NCBI GenBank assembly: GCA_036245805.1
Contig: BTRK01000005.1
Span: 35,569,469-35,633,468, forward strand
From: Pristionchus mayeri
Taxonomy: Eukaryota > Nematoda > Chromadorea > Rhabditida > Neodiplogasteridae
Length of the DNA stretch: 64,000 nucleotides
Direction of reading: 5' to 3'
Shown: piece by piece, positions 47,466 through 57,415 of the stretch
How the letters are laid out: each line of letters starts with the position of its first letter
How positions within the stretch are numbered: the first letter of the stretch is position 1
Position numbers and translations under genes: made by a program
Notes under the pieces: model-generated
Seen by the model: only the letters and a program-made list of their open reading frames with translations
Told to the model about the DNA's origin: nothing
Database searches by the model: none

Positions 47466-47916
47466 TTTTTCCAGATATATTAATTTTTTCATGAGAGACG
47501 ATTTATTGCAAAGTATACAAAGTTCAATAAGTTCTTCTTTGAAATTAGTATTTTTTAACTGGCCGCCCTTTCCAGTTTCTGGCTACTCATTCTCCCGTCT
47601 TCGATGCAATGTTCTTCGGACAGTTTGCAGAGAAAGACACGAGGTCAGGATTTTTATGAGGCCGTTTGCCCAAGAATCGAGCAAATTCGGAGAGTTCCGG
47701 CACAGCCCAAAAATCTCATTTCTCTAAAACTCAGTGATTTAAGGTGCTGAAAATAGTGGGCGCCTTCATTTTGTTCCCAGAGTCGCCGTTGGCTCCAGAC
47801 GACGTAACGTCGAAAACACACTTTCTAATATGACGTTGCTCTCGAATGTGCTAAAATTACAAGAACACGGTCCCCGGGGTAGAATTTTCTGCTGATTACG
47901 CATATCCACTTCATTT
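47466..47916 (+). repeat. 451-bp direct repeat, right copy, abutting CR1
   Basis: Partner of 42964-43414. On its right the sequence continues into the remainder of the hairpin element and gene G, so this copy marks the original downstream flank. Confidence 0.93.
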
Positions 47917-48650
47917 TTCATGAATTATTAAAATAGATTTTTAAAATTCATCTTTTCTCTAAGGCAAAAGTGACCTTAGCAATTTACATGCTTAGAAGCG
48001 GCGTGACGAGAGGATTCAAAATCTGTATTTTCGTCCATTTCTTTTTTCTTCTTCAAATTTCACCGACTCCAAAATGTGGGCAAACGTATTAGCTTCACCT
48101 CTTCTCTCCCTTCCCTCCTCGAGGAAGCGAGAGAATGTGCAGAGACGAGAGAGTGTAGAGATGCGAGAGAACTGCCAGGGGGCAAAGAGACGAGGGTGTA
48201 AGGTGATGGGTGAAACTTCTACGTTTGCCCACGTTTTGGAATCAGTAATATTTGGAAATAATAAAACTCTGTGTATGGAAATGGACGAAAATAAAGATTC
48301 TGAATCCTCTCGTCACGTCGCTTCTAACCATATAACTTACTAAGGTCACTTTTTGCCTTAGCGAAAAGATGAATTGTAAAAATCTATTTTAATAATTCAT
48401 GAAAAATGGAGTTGATAGGAGCATGACATTCTACCCCGGGAATCCACGTAATTTTAGAACATTCGAGAGCAACGCCATATTAGAAAGTGTGTTTTCGACG
48501 TTACGTCGTCTGGAGCCAACGGCGACTCTGGGAGCAAAATGAATGCGCCCACCGTTTTCAGCTCCTTAAATAACTCCAAGTCACTGAGTTTTGAAGAAAT
48601 GAGATTTTTGGGCTGTGCCGGGTTGTGCTTCTTAGGCAAACGGTCTCATA
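47655..48650. repeat. hairpin element in gene G exon 2
   Basis: The outer ends tatgaggccgtttgcc and ggcaaacggtctcata are inverted copies. The arms match along about 370 bp (cgacgttacgtcgtctggagcc at the right arm) with a loop around 48030-48290. The first part of its left arm is also present at 43153-43414 because it falls inside the 451-bp duplication, which shows that the hairpin was there before the CR1 arrived. Confidence 0.85.
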
Positions 48651-48987
48651 TTGGATTATGATTGTTTTTGGTAGAACAATATATATCCGAGGTAACATGC
48701 ATAAATGCACTTTTTGACCAATTCCCATCTCTGGTTGATCCATATAGATATAGCACCATGAGAATAAATAGAAGAAAAATAATACCGTGTAAGGATACAC
48801 GATTATTTTAGGAATTTGTGGACCTTCTCAAGATTATTCATCCCGATTGGGCACCGATTACAGGTTTTCATATTTATAACTATTAAAAGCGAATGAGTGC
48901 ATTATACATGCTACCATGATTTCCAAGGACATTCAGTTTTCCATTTCAGCCAGCACTGCATTTTGTTCCAGCTTATTCAAATAAACA

Positions 48988-50116
48988 ATGGCTAACGTTT
49001 CCAATCCCTTCGAAGCTCCGACCAAGTTTAGTAACGTCGTCCTCATCGTCGATGGCAAGAAATTGCACTTTCAGAAAGAAGTATGAGATTTATTTATTCA
49101 TTCAAAATAAACCTAAAATTTCTTAGTGAATTTGACACTAATTTGTTTGCTCTTGCTATATTTCTTGTTCTTCTTATTTAACAAATCTTATTCAGTACCA
49201 GGCTACTCATTCTGCAGTCTTCAATGCAATGTTCTTCGGGGAATTTGCTGAGAAGGATAAGGAAGAAGTGGAGATCAAGCATGTTGTTTATCAGGTACGT
49301 TAGATTTTGCAAACTATAGTTTCATTTTATACAACGTCTTAGTTTTTTTAAAAAACATTTTTATCAGGAATTCGTTGATCTTCTCAAAGTGATTTATCCC
49401 GGACATTCACCGTTTACAAGTAATGGATATTCATCTCAATTGCCGTTTGTGTACAATATTTGAAATTATATATTACATGATACTATTATTTAACCATGCA
49501 CAATCTTTAATGTTTCAGCTGCTTCTATCCATCATATTCTGATGCTAGCGGATCAATTCCAGATGAAGGTGCGTTTACAAGGTCTACATGAAAACCCAAT
49601 ACAAAATCAGGTTCAAATCATTTTTTATTGTTCAGAAAAAAATGGGTCAGCATTCTTAGAACGAAATTAGCCACCTAAAACTACATTTAGAGATCGGTAA
49701 CACTTCTCCAGGGTGCTCTTGAACAGTCTGACCTATTCCTGACCTCGCTTCCTAATGAGCAATGCGGTATTATGGAGAAGTTGCTCATGACTGACCAGTA
49801 TGATCTCCGTCCGACTAGAGTACGGTTATTTTCCTTGTCAATTAAAATATATGCTTTTGTTTTTCGTAAAATATTTATTTGCATGACAACATTCTGTGTT
49901 CATTCAACACTTGCACAGAATTGTGCAGACTCAGGGTCAGTTTTGTTGAATGTTAAATAAATATTTTAGAATTTTACATACTGAACACACTATCAACCTA
50001 TAATTTTAACTAACGTTGTTCAGCACAATGAGGAATATAAGAAGCTCTCGGATGCCACAAAGGCTGAGATGTGTGATAGAATTATGGATCTTGTCGGAGA
50101 CTACTTTCATTGCTAA
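48988..50116 (+). CDS. BTB-only protein gene H (7 exons, intact)
   Basis: Exon 1 (48988-49080) encodes MANVSNPFEAPTKFSNVVLI. Then YQATHSAVFNAMFFGEFAEK (49196-49294), EFVDLLKVIYPGHSPFT, ASIHHILMLADQFQMK, GALEQSDLFLTSLPNEQCGI (to 49818), the short exon NCADSGSVLLN (49919-49951) and HNEEYKKLSDATKAEMCDRI.., ending TAA 50114-50116; about 175 aa. The small penultimate exon has lost most of the helical segment seen in paralogues (DNCLNSFQSVRDMCNLN in F). The TTCAG that precedes other family starts is ttcaa here, so trans-splicing, if used, would need the AG at 48970-48971. BTB fold only; predicted CUL-3 interaction. Confidence 0.8.
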
Positions 50117-50374
50117 TCGACCCTAGCGAATTCCTGGCCACGAGGCACAATTCTTGCTTTGATAATTCCTTTGGCGTTTACCAGGAAATAAATTGTATTG
50201 TTTCCTTATTCCACTATTCACTGTCTTCATTTCACAAGTAATAAAGAGGTTCTCATAATTATACGTTGAGGAAGAGAGGAAGTTGTGGTCAATTACCGTA
50301 ACCATATTTTTGCAATAGTTCATGCGTATTGCATAAGTAGTATCAAATCCGAACACGAGTCATTCAGGTGAACG
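50117..50374. promoter_or_regulatory. H-to-I intergenic spacer
   Basis: AATAAA at 50240-50245, then cattcag ending 50367, 7 bases before the I start. Only 258 bp separate stop and start. Confidence 0.55.
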
Positions 50375-52185
50375 ATGGCTTACGTGCTGAATCCTTATGC
50401 TGCTAAGACGCAGTTGAGCAATGTCGTCCTCGTCGTGCAGGGAAGGAGGCTGCACGTCAACAAGGAGGCCAGATAATATTTTTTTTTCACTTCTTCTCTA
50501 TAAAGGCTGCTAAAATATACCAACACTACTTGTTTTCCTTCCTGGATGACACGTTACATTCGTTACATTGCCTAGTGCAGTATCCAATTACGTAATGTAT
50601 TTATTTTGTTAATGGAATGTTTTCTCATGTCTCACATTCCAGTATCTGGCTGCTCACTCTCACGTCTTCTATATATATTTATGCTATTTCGTACGAAATA
50701 ACGTGAGATAACATTTAAAATAGAACAGGAAAATTCATGACGATGAGAATCAATAGTTAATGACTAGATTAAAGGGTCATGAAGTCAGGAGGATCTACTC
50801 AGGGGAACTGGTTTCATTCTCGGTATTTACTAAAAGCCTTGCCGCTCTTGGAAAGAAGCTATTGTGTCTGTAGTTATGATTCGAACCAGGGTTGTTGAAG
50901 TTCATGCCGTTTCGCGTGTGGTAAATTTTGAAATAATGTTGTTTTCGGTTGGATATACTATATTTGCCTCGGATGAGATTTGTGGCTACTCTAACATCAA
51001 TCGTTATTCTACGCTTCTCTAAGGACTCAATGCCTAGTTTCTTATTGCGGTCGAAAGCGGTAGGCATATTTTCCCAAGTATGATCAAAACAGCGCATAAA
51101 CAAACGACGTGTGAAGAAACGACTTGGAAAGAAGCTATTGTGTCTGTAGTTATGATTTTTTTTTCTATGCAATTTTCTTCGGAGATTCAGCTGAGAAGGG
51201 AAAGGAGGAAGTGGAGGTCGCAGATGTTGCCTATGGAGTCCGTAATTGTTACTATTTATTGTCCCGAGTCACATTCTGCACCTATTAGCAATTGATAGCA
51301 GCCTACTGAGCGATTAGTGAGTAGTATTACACTTTTTCAGTATGTATTTATTTGCATAAATTATGGCTTAACTGGCTAGAAGTATTTTTGGTTTTAGGAA
51401 TTCGTCGATCTTCTGAATGTGATTCATCCCGATTATACGCCATTGAAAGGTACTCCTCTCGTTCTTGTTGTTTTTCTGCTATATTGTTGCTGTGAAGAAA
51501 TCATGTGTATTGTTTCAGACTCATGTGTATCTCACATCCTGAAGCTTGCTGTTCATTTTCAAATGAAGGTGCTTCCAAATTATGCTTGTACTTCGGATGT
51601 CATTTAACTAGTGGGCTTGACTAAGTACTGTTACAAAACGTGCAAAGCTTATTCATTAACTTTAAAAAACGTGAAATATTATAAATCCTATAGATCTTGA
51701 AATCACTAAAAATTCTTTCCAGGGTGTTGTTGAGCAGTGTGAGAATTATCTACGTCAGTCTTCCAAGTTCAATGTTGTCAAGAAGTTGATCGTGGCTGAG
51801 GAGTACCATTTGCAGAATCTAAAGGTGATTTTAACTTTCTGAAATGTTGAATTTGGACGAATCATTGCAGAACCATGCCTTCGAATCAATGAATTGTGTA
51901 AAAATTATCAGCAATCTCAGCGTGAGTTTTAATTTGTTGCTCTTTGATATATTATTGAATGAAAGATGATATCGGGAAAAGATTCAGTGAGATAAATGAG
52001 TATTCATCGGAGCTCCGATCACCAGAGAAAAGTTATGCATGTTGTCTGAGCTATGATATTCTAATTCATGTATTGCTCAGACCTATCCGGATCACAAATT
52101 ACTTTCGGATGCTCTGAAACTGGAGATCTACGATAAGTTTATGGTGGTTGGAAGAGGATGCGATTGCCACACGCACAACATCTAA
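50375..52185 (+). pseudogene. BTB-only gene I, exon 2 split by a CR1 fragment
   Basis: Exon 1 (50375-50467) encodes MAYVLNPYAAKTQLSNVVLV. Its donor is GC (gccaga) where the near-identical exon of L has GT. Exon 2 starts at 50643 (YLAAHSHVF), is interrupted at 50673-51172 and resumes with AIFFGDSAEKGKEEVEVADV to 51237. The remaining exons are open: EFVDLLNVIHPDYTPLK (51398-51449), DSCVSHILKLAVHFQMK (51519-51568), GVVEQCENYLRQSSKFNVVK (51723-51824), NHAFESMNCVKIISNLS (to 51921) and TYPDHKLLSDALKLEIYDKF.., ending TAA 52185. Without the insertion it would encode about 183 aa. Confidence 0.8.
50673..51172 (-). mobile_element. CR1 3' fragment in exon 2 of gene I
   Basis: The sequence matches the 3' end of the CR1 at 43415 (same end tttatgctatttcgtacg; same RT tail, RRLFMRCFDHTWENMPTAFD) but is cut off after about 440 bp. 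The hexamer ttctat on both sides (50667-50672 and 51173-51178) is a short target duplication. Its 5' side carries an extra 35-bp piece (51123-51157) repeating 50847-50881 and a run of T, so the 5' junction was rearranged. Confidence 0.87.
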
Positions 52186-52470
52186 TTTCTTGTTTAAGCA
52201 AACATGGCACAATGAGACTCCCTGGATTTATTGATTTCTGTACATTTTTGTTGTTTTGTTTTAATTCTATATTGACCAGAACATATCTGTTTTGATAACT
52301 ATTGTTGTTTCCGTCCTTTTCCTTTCTCTGGATAAATGAAGTTCTTGAATAGAAGTTACTGAATAAGTAAATCGGTCAGTAATACCGTATTTATACTTTT
52401 TTTTTTGTCTTTACTCAGTATTTATTGGAATAAAGAAATAATCGAATTTGCACCACAAGATCTACTTTAG
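52186..52470. promoter_or_regulatory. I-to-J intergenic spacer
   Basis: A degenerate poly(A) block (gataaatgaagttctt at 52331) and an acceptor-like ctactttag directly touching the J start codon. Confidence 0.45.
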
Positions 52471-53630
52471 ATGGCTGGTGCTTCCAACAACTTCGAAGAT
52501 CCGACCAGGTTCACCAACGTCGTTCTCATTGTTGAAGGCAGAAGGCTGCACCTCTTGAAAGAGGTACGTCTTCTTTAGATCGAATATTTGATCAATTGCT
52601 TTGAAAAAAGAAATATATGAAAAAATCGAATATGTGATCAATTGCTTTGAAAAAGGAGGCATTGTGCTTCGAAGTGATTTCTTAGTAGAAACTATCCATC
52701 ACAAATGTTTCTGTTGACACTGTATATTTTTTTAAGCTTCTGGCTTCTCATTCTCCCGTCTTCGAGGCAATGTTCTTTGGTGAATTTGCTGAGAAGGACA
52801 AGGATGAAGTCGAGATCAATGACGTTGTCTATGAGGTTGGTGAAATTTGCTTTCTTTGACATGTTGAAATTAATGTGCTAAACGCTTCCCATTTTGTTCT
52901 AGGAATTCCTCGATCTTCTAAAGTTGATTCATGAGGGATGGACTCCGCTTAAATGTAATAAATTTATATACAAAATACCGTCAACTGTTTGGTGCATACT
53001 CTAAGGATAGATGTACAATATATTAATTGTCTACATTTTAATCTTTCCAGTTTCCAATGTATCTCATGTTCTGAAGCTCTCTGATCGATTCCAAATGAAG
53101 GTACGGTATTCAACTTAATCATTTCAAATGTTTCTATCAATAACAACTATTGTTAAATTTTCTTCTGTCTAAAGGGCTTGGATAGTGGTCGAAATTACTG
53201 TACTAAAAAATCAGAATACACAAAGAAATATTTTTGTATTTACTTTTCGTTAATCAATTTTCCAATTGCAGGGTGTCATTGAGCATTGCGTCATTTATCT
53301 ACAGAATATGACCAAGTTCAACATTATGAAGAAGCTGCTCCTTGCTGAACAGTACAATCTGCAGAAACTGAAGGTGGGGGCACTTTTTTATTTAACAAAA
53401 GATTTCAGGACCATTGTATCAACTCCTTCAAATGTGCCAATACTATTGCTCGTCTCACGGTTGGTCAACTTTAGTAAAATATTTTATTTTATCTTCCATT
53501 TTCCTCGAGCGCATTTGTTCAGAATGGTCCAGAATACGGTAACCTCTCGGATGATATGAAGAATGAAATGAATCGTAAAATTATGGAGCTCCTCTTGAAT
53601 GGGACTTGCAACTGCAAAAATAGACACTAA
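52471..53630 (+). CDS. BTB-only protein gene J (7 exons, intact)
   Basis: Exon 1 (52471-52563) encodes MAGASNNFEDPTRFTNVVLI. Then LLASHSPVFEAMFFGEFAEK (52737-52835), EFLDLLKLIHEGWTPLK (52903-52954), SNVSHVLKLSDRFQMK (53051-53100), GVIEHCVIYLQNMTKFNIMK (about 53272-53373), DHCINSFKCANTIARLT (53409-53459) and NGPEYGNLSDDMKNEMNRKI.., ending TAA 53630; about 185 aa. All exons are open with regular splice sites and no insertions. BTB-only, predicted CUL-3 interaction. The C-terminus ends in a cysteine-containing stretch (NGTCNCKNRH), like the Cys-rich ends of F (FSCPCKYHNK) and I (GRGCDCHTHNI). Confidence 0.85.
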
Positions 53631-53983
53631 CTCTCCTCTTCTTTTACTCAGTATTATTTACATTTTTGTTCAAATTTGCGTGCCTTTCAATAGGAAGAAA
53701 TGTTTTCATCATAAATTGTTCTTATCATAAATTGACATGTTGTTATCACTGATTTCATTATCACTATGCCTGTTCGATCTTTTGCTTTGTCTTTTTCAAA
53801 TGATGTTTTTGTTCATTATTGTTTTTCTTGTGTTCCTCTCACTGGCAATAAATGAAGTTCCCATTTCGACGTTCCTTATTGAAGAGATAGGTTACTTATT
53901 TCCGTATCCATACTTTAAATCAGATTGTATTTTCTCTTATCTTTTTGGACTCCTATTACAATATGACTCGATTCAGGTAGACA
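53631..53983. promoter_or_regulatory. J-to-K intergenic spacer
   Basis: AATAAA at 53847-53852 (ggcaataaatgaagttc), then cgattcag ending 53976, 7 bases before the K start. Confidence 0.55.
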
Positions 53984-56900
53984 ATGGCTGACACTTCCAA
54001 TCCATTCAAAGATCCGTCCCCGTTTTCCAACGTCGTTCTCATCGTTGAGGGTAAGAAACTACACGTCCAAAAAGAGGTATGAGTTGAACAGATTGTTTAA
54101 AATTAAAAATAAAATTAAAGAGCTTTATTGTTATTGAACACATTATTCGAACTTTTCCATCTAATATTATTAGAGAAATCACTCAGCATCTCGTTCTATT
54201 TCGATTCACTCTCTTTCAAATAACAGCGAGGTCTAATCGCTCGCCTTTGACCTTATCCGGTGGCCTCGCCATTTTGCTCCTGGCCGTAGAACGTTCCAGA
54301 ATGAATGGTTCGATTGGTTTCAGCAACTCATGGGAAAGCTGATTCTCAAAAATCATTGGGGTTGCAAAGTGATACATCATTAATTCCAAAACATCCGGAC
54401 ATTTTGTATTTTAAACCTATATGACGCCGGTTGCGTAGGAGTCGAACAATCTTCTGATGGGTATGGCCCATCATTTTTTTAAAGTTGTGGATTGGGTTTT
54501 CGAGGGTGCTGATCATCATGGTCAACTTCATTTTGCTCCAACTCGACCGGTTACGCCAGGCGGTATGTAGGCTGCATGTACATATCTGTTAATATCTCCG
54601 ACACCGATTGAGGTATCACATTCAAATTTGTACAGTGGTAACATAAGCTACCGATGAGCACATTGAAACTAAATGTGCATATTTTGAAGTGTGCTAATAC
54701 ATGGAATTTTTGATATCGAATATAAGGCTTGAAGTAGCGGCGAGAATTACATAGGGATATCTTCACAAAACTGATTGTAGCAAAAAGGCGCCGAGTTATA
54801 ATTCCATACATAGTGAAAAATGATCCCCAGATCAAGGCGCATCCTTATATTCGAGATCAAACATTTCATGAAATTAGTATTTTTCAAAAGGTGCAAATAT
54901 AGCTCCAATGGTCTCACAGGGAACGTATGGTACCACTGCACAAACTTGAAGGTGATAGCTTATTCGGTTTCGATGTTATTAACATAAATGTACAGCAGCC
55001 TTCATGCAGCCTGCCTTAACCGGTCGTGTTGGTGCAAAATGAAACTGAGCATGATGATCACCACCCTCGAAAACCCCAATCTACAAGTTTTCAATAAAAA
55101 CGATGTGCCAGACTTTTTCGATTCTTACGCAACCGGCGTCATATATTCCCAAGCATATTATATATGTGTACCAATTACACCCTGCTTACTGTGTTTAAAG
55201 GTGCAGTTTCCGGCTGATCCGAGGAACGTGAAGTTTCTGACGTAGGAAACCTAATCCACCTTCCGTGGGAATTTGGTGCATGCTGACTCTGCAAACTAAG
55301 TCAGCAGCAGAGAGAAAATCGGCAAATATCAATACAATGGAAGGAATGAGATCGTAGTGATTGCACTGTGTGCAATAATCAGTTTAATAAAAGTACGGGA
55401 TCAACAGCCAAAATTCGTGCTCTATTTTTAACACTTTTTTATAATCCCACTTGGCAAAATTTGGCAACTGCAACGAGTGAAAATAGAGAGCGAATTTTGG
55501 CTGCTGATCTTTTTTAGTGAACTGATTGTTGGACACTGTGCGATCAGTACTATATCACTCCTTTTAATGAATTGAGTTTTTCCAAAATTCACTCAGCTGC
55601 TGTCTTTGTTTGTAAAGGCACGATACAAGACCTTCCCAACGGAAGGTCGATTACTTTGACGGGACTTTGACGATGATTTCAAAAAAAAAAATTTGCTCGG
55701 GTTGAAATGAAAATTGTCAAAGGTGAGATTGAAATCGAGGAATAAAGATGATTTTTCCTGTGCCACTCCAGCTGATCTTTTCTCAGATTGTAATTAGGTC
55801 GAAAATAAAGGAGAGAAATCGGAATTTCGCTTCAATTCCAATCGATTATGAATGAGAGTATTCGCCTCGTGGGGAATAAAAGCTTGGTACGCTGTTGTCC
55901 CCCTTCCCTCGAAAGAGTAGTTTCTGAGCGGGCACTGCACCAACTCAAAAAACCGGGGCGCCATGAAACCGGCAAAAATCGAAGTTAGCCCGAAGCATTT
56001 TCCGGATGCGATAGAGACTTGAAATTTGCGGAATTAACATCTCCTATGCTCGCACAGAAGATTCCCAAAAGCTGGATGCTTGGACTTGAATTTGAAAAGA
56101 TGTCAATACGATACCCTCTCAGGAACCTTTCCGTCTGTGGGAACCTCACGTTTCCCCGCCAAAATTGCCCGGACGCGAAGCGAGGAAACGCCTTCTGATT
56201 GTATATCTTTTTTTTCAGTATCTGGCTACTCATTCTCCCGTGTTCAATGCTATGTTCTTCGGGGACTTTTCTGAGAAAGATAAAGAGGAAGTAGAGATCA
56301 AGGGCGTTGTATTTAAGGTCAGTTTGTTTTTCATTAGCTATTTCATTAGGTATTGCGTTGCTCAGGAAATATTTTTCAAATCTATTTTTGTCAGGAATTC
56401 GTTGATCTTCTCAAAGTGATTTATCCCGGATATTCTCCCTTTACACGTAATTTACTTACTTTGCATTTTTTTGGTTTTTGCTCTGTAGTTGAAGCCAAAC
56501 ATTCTTTTATAACTATTATTGCTACTTATTATAACATTATTTACTTGTCAGTTACATCTACTAATCATATTCTGAAGCTTGCCGATCAATTTCAAATGAG
56601 GGTATGCTCCACAAATAAGTTCACATCTATATTGGAAAGCTCTTCAAGAAAACATACACAGCAAAAAACGAAACTATTGTCGGTATTCTTAGAACCAAAT
56701 AGGCAGTTCAAAATATCCCCTATCCATATTTTAATTTCCAGGGTGCCGTTGAACAGGCGGAATTGTTCCTGATGTCATTTCCGCATGAACCATTTGATTG
56801 TCATGAAACAATTAATAAGTTGCTCCTGGCTGACCAGTATAATCTTTTCAAGATTAGAGTACGTTATTCGCCTTCAGATGATTAAATTTATTTTTGATAT

Positions 56901-57195
56901 TAATTGTTCAATTTTGAAATTCAGGAAAACGTTGTTCTGTCATATACGGGTTGCGCAGAAATGAGCATGCTCAGAGTTAGTTATAATGCTTCTTTTTTTG
57001 TAAAAATATTTTTGTATATTTAGTTTAAAAATTTATCACATGAGATGTGCTGCTAACTAGTATATTTTTATTTTCATAAACAAATTTAAACACTTTTTTT
57101 AGCATTATGACGGTTATAAGAAGCTCTCGAATGCAACGAAGGCTATGATGTGTGATAGAATTATGCATCTCGTCGGAAAGCAATTTAAATGTTAA
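53984..57195 (+). CDS. BTB-only protein gene K (7 exons, long intron 1)
   Basis: Exon 1 (53984-54076) encodes MADTSNPFKDPSPFSNVVLI. After a 2.1-kb intron full of inverted repeats come YLATHSPVFNAMFFGDFSEK (56219-56317), EFVDLLKVIYPGYSPFT (56394-56446), TSTNHILKLADQFQMR (56552-56601), GAVEQAELFLMSFPHEPFD.. (56742-56858), ENVVLSYTGCAEMSMLR (about 56924-56975) and HYDGYKKLSNATKAMMCDRI.., ending TAA 57193-57195; about 186 aa. Every exon is open. The intron insertions could lower expression, but splice sites at both ends are normal (gtatga; tttttttcag). Confidence 0.82.
54150..56150. repeat. cluster of inverted-repeat elements in intron 1 of K
   Basis: At least two hairpins are visible. One spans about 54425-55145: atgacgccggttgcgtagga is inverted at 55123-55142, and the block cattttgctccaactcgacc is inverted at 55018-55044. 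The other spans about 55345-55560: agccaaaattcg is inverted at 55490 and atcagtttaataaaa recurs inverted near 55515. Flanking text is unassigned. Open frames inside are by-products. Confidence 0.7.
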
Positions 57196-57413
57196 TCGAG
57201 CATAGTTACTATCCTTAATTCTGCATTTCTATTAGTCTTTATCAGAAGATATCGTTTCCTTTTGTTCAGTGTCTAATGTTCTATTCTCTGAATCTCAATG
57301 GCAATAAAGAAGTTCTCATTAAAAGTCATTTATTAAAATGTCATCGGTCACCTAACCGTGCCCATACCTTTCTTAATAGTACACGACTATCATAAAATTC
57401 GAAACGAATGTAT
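57196..57413. promoter_or_regulatory. K-to-L spacer, left part
   Basis: AATAAA at 57303-57308 (ggcaataaagaagttctcat). Removing the mariner at 57416-58650 would place the L start about 135 bp after this signal, the usual spacing of the array. Confidence 0.55.
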
Positions 57414-57415
57414 TA

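Larger units (their letters stand above)
42848..48864 (+). pseudogene. BTB-only gene G, shattered by CR1 and a hairpin element
   Basis: Exon 1 (42848-42944) reads MADVSNPFEAPTKFSDVILI, then a 4-base duplication (tcat) shifts the frame to a stop. Exon 2 starts at 43073 (FLATHSPVFDAMFFGQFAEK) and ends in foreign sequence at about 43145. The same exon piece recurs at 47575-47650 because 451 bp are duplicated on either side of the CR1. A BTB exon at 48812-48864 (EFVDLLKIIHPDWAPIT) is the only downstream survivor. The rest is missing, and H follows within 125 bp. Confidence 0.75.

Noticed and set aside
54225..56233. Open frames of 60-94 codons in intron 1 of K
   Set aside because: They fall in hairpin repeats, have no family motifs and would require retention of the intron.
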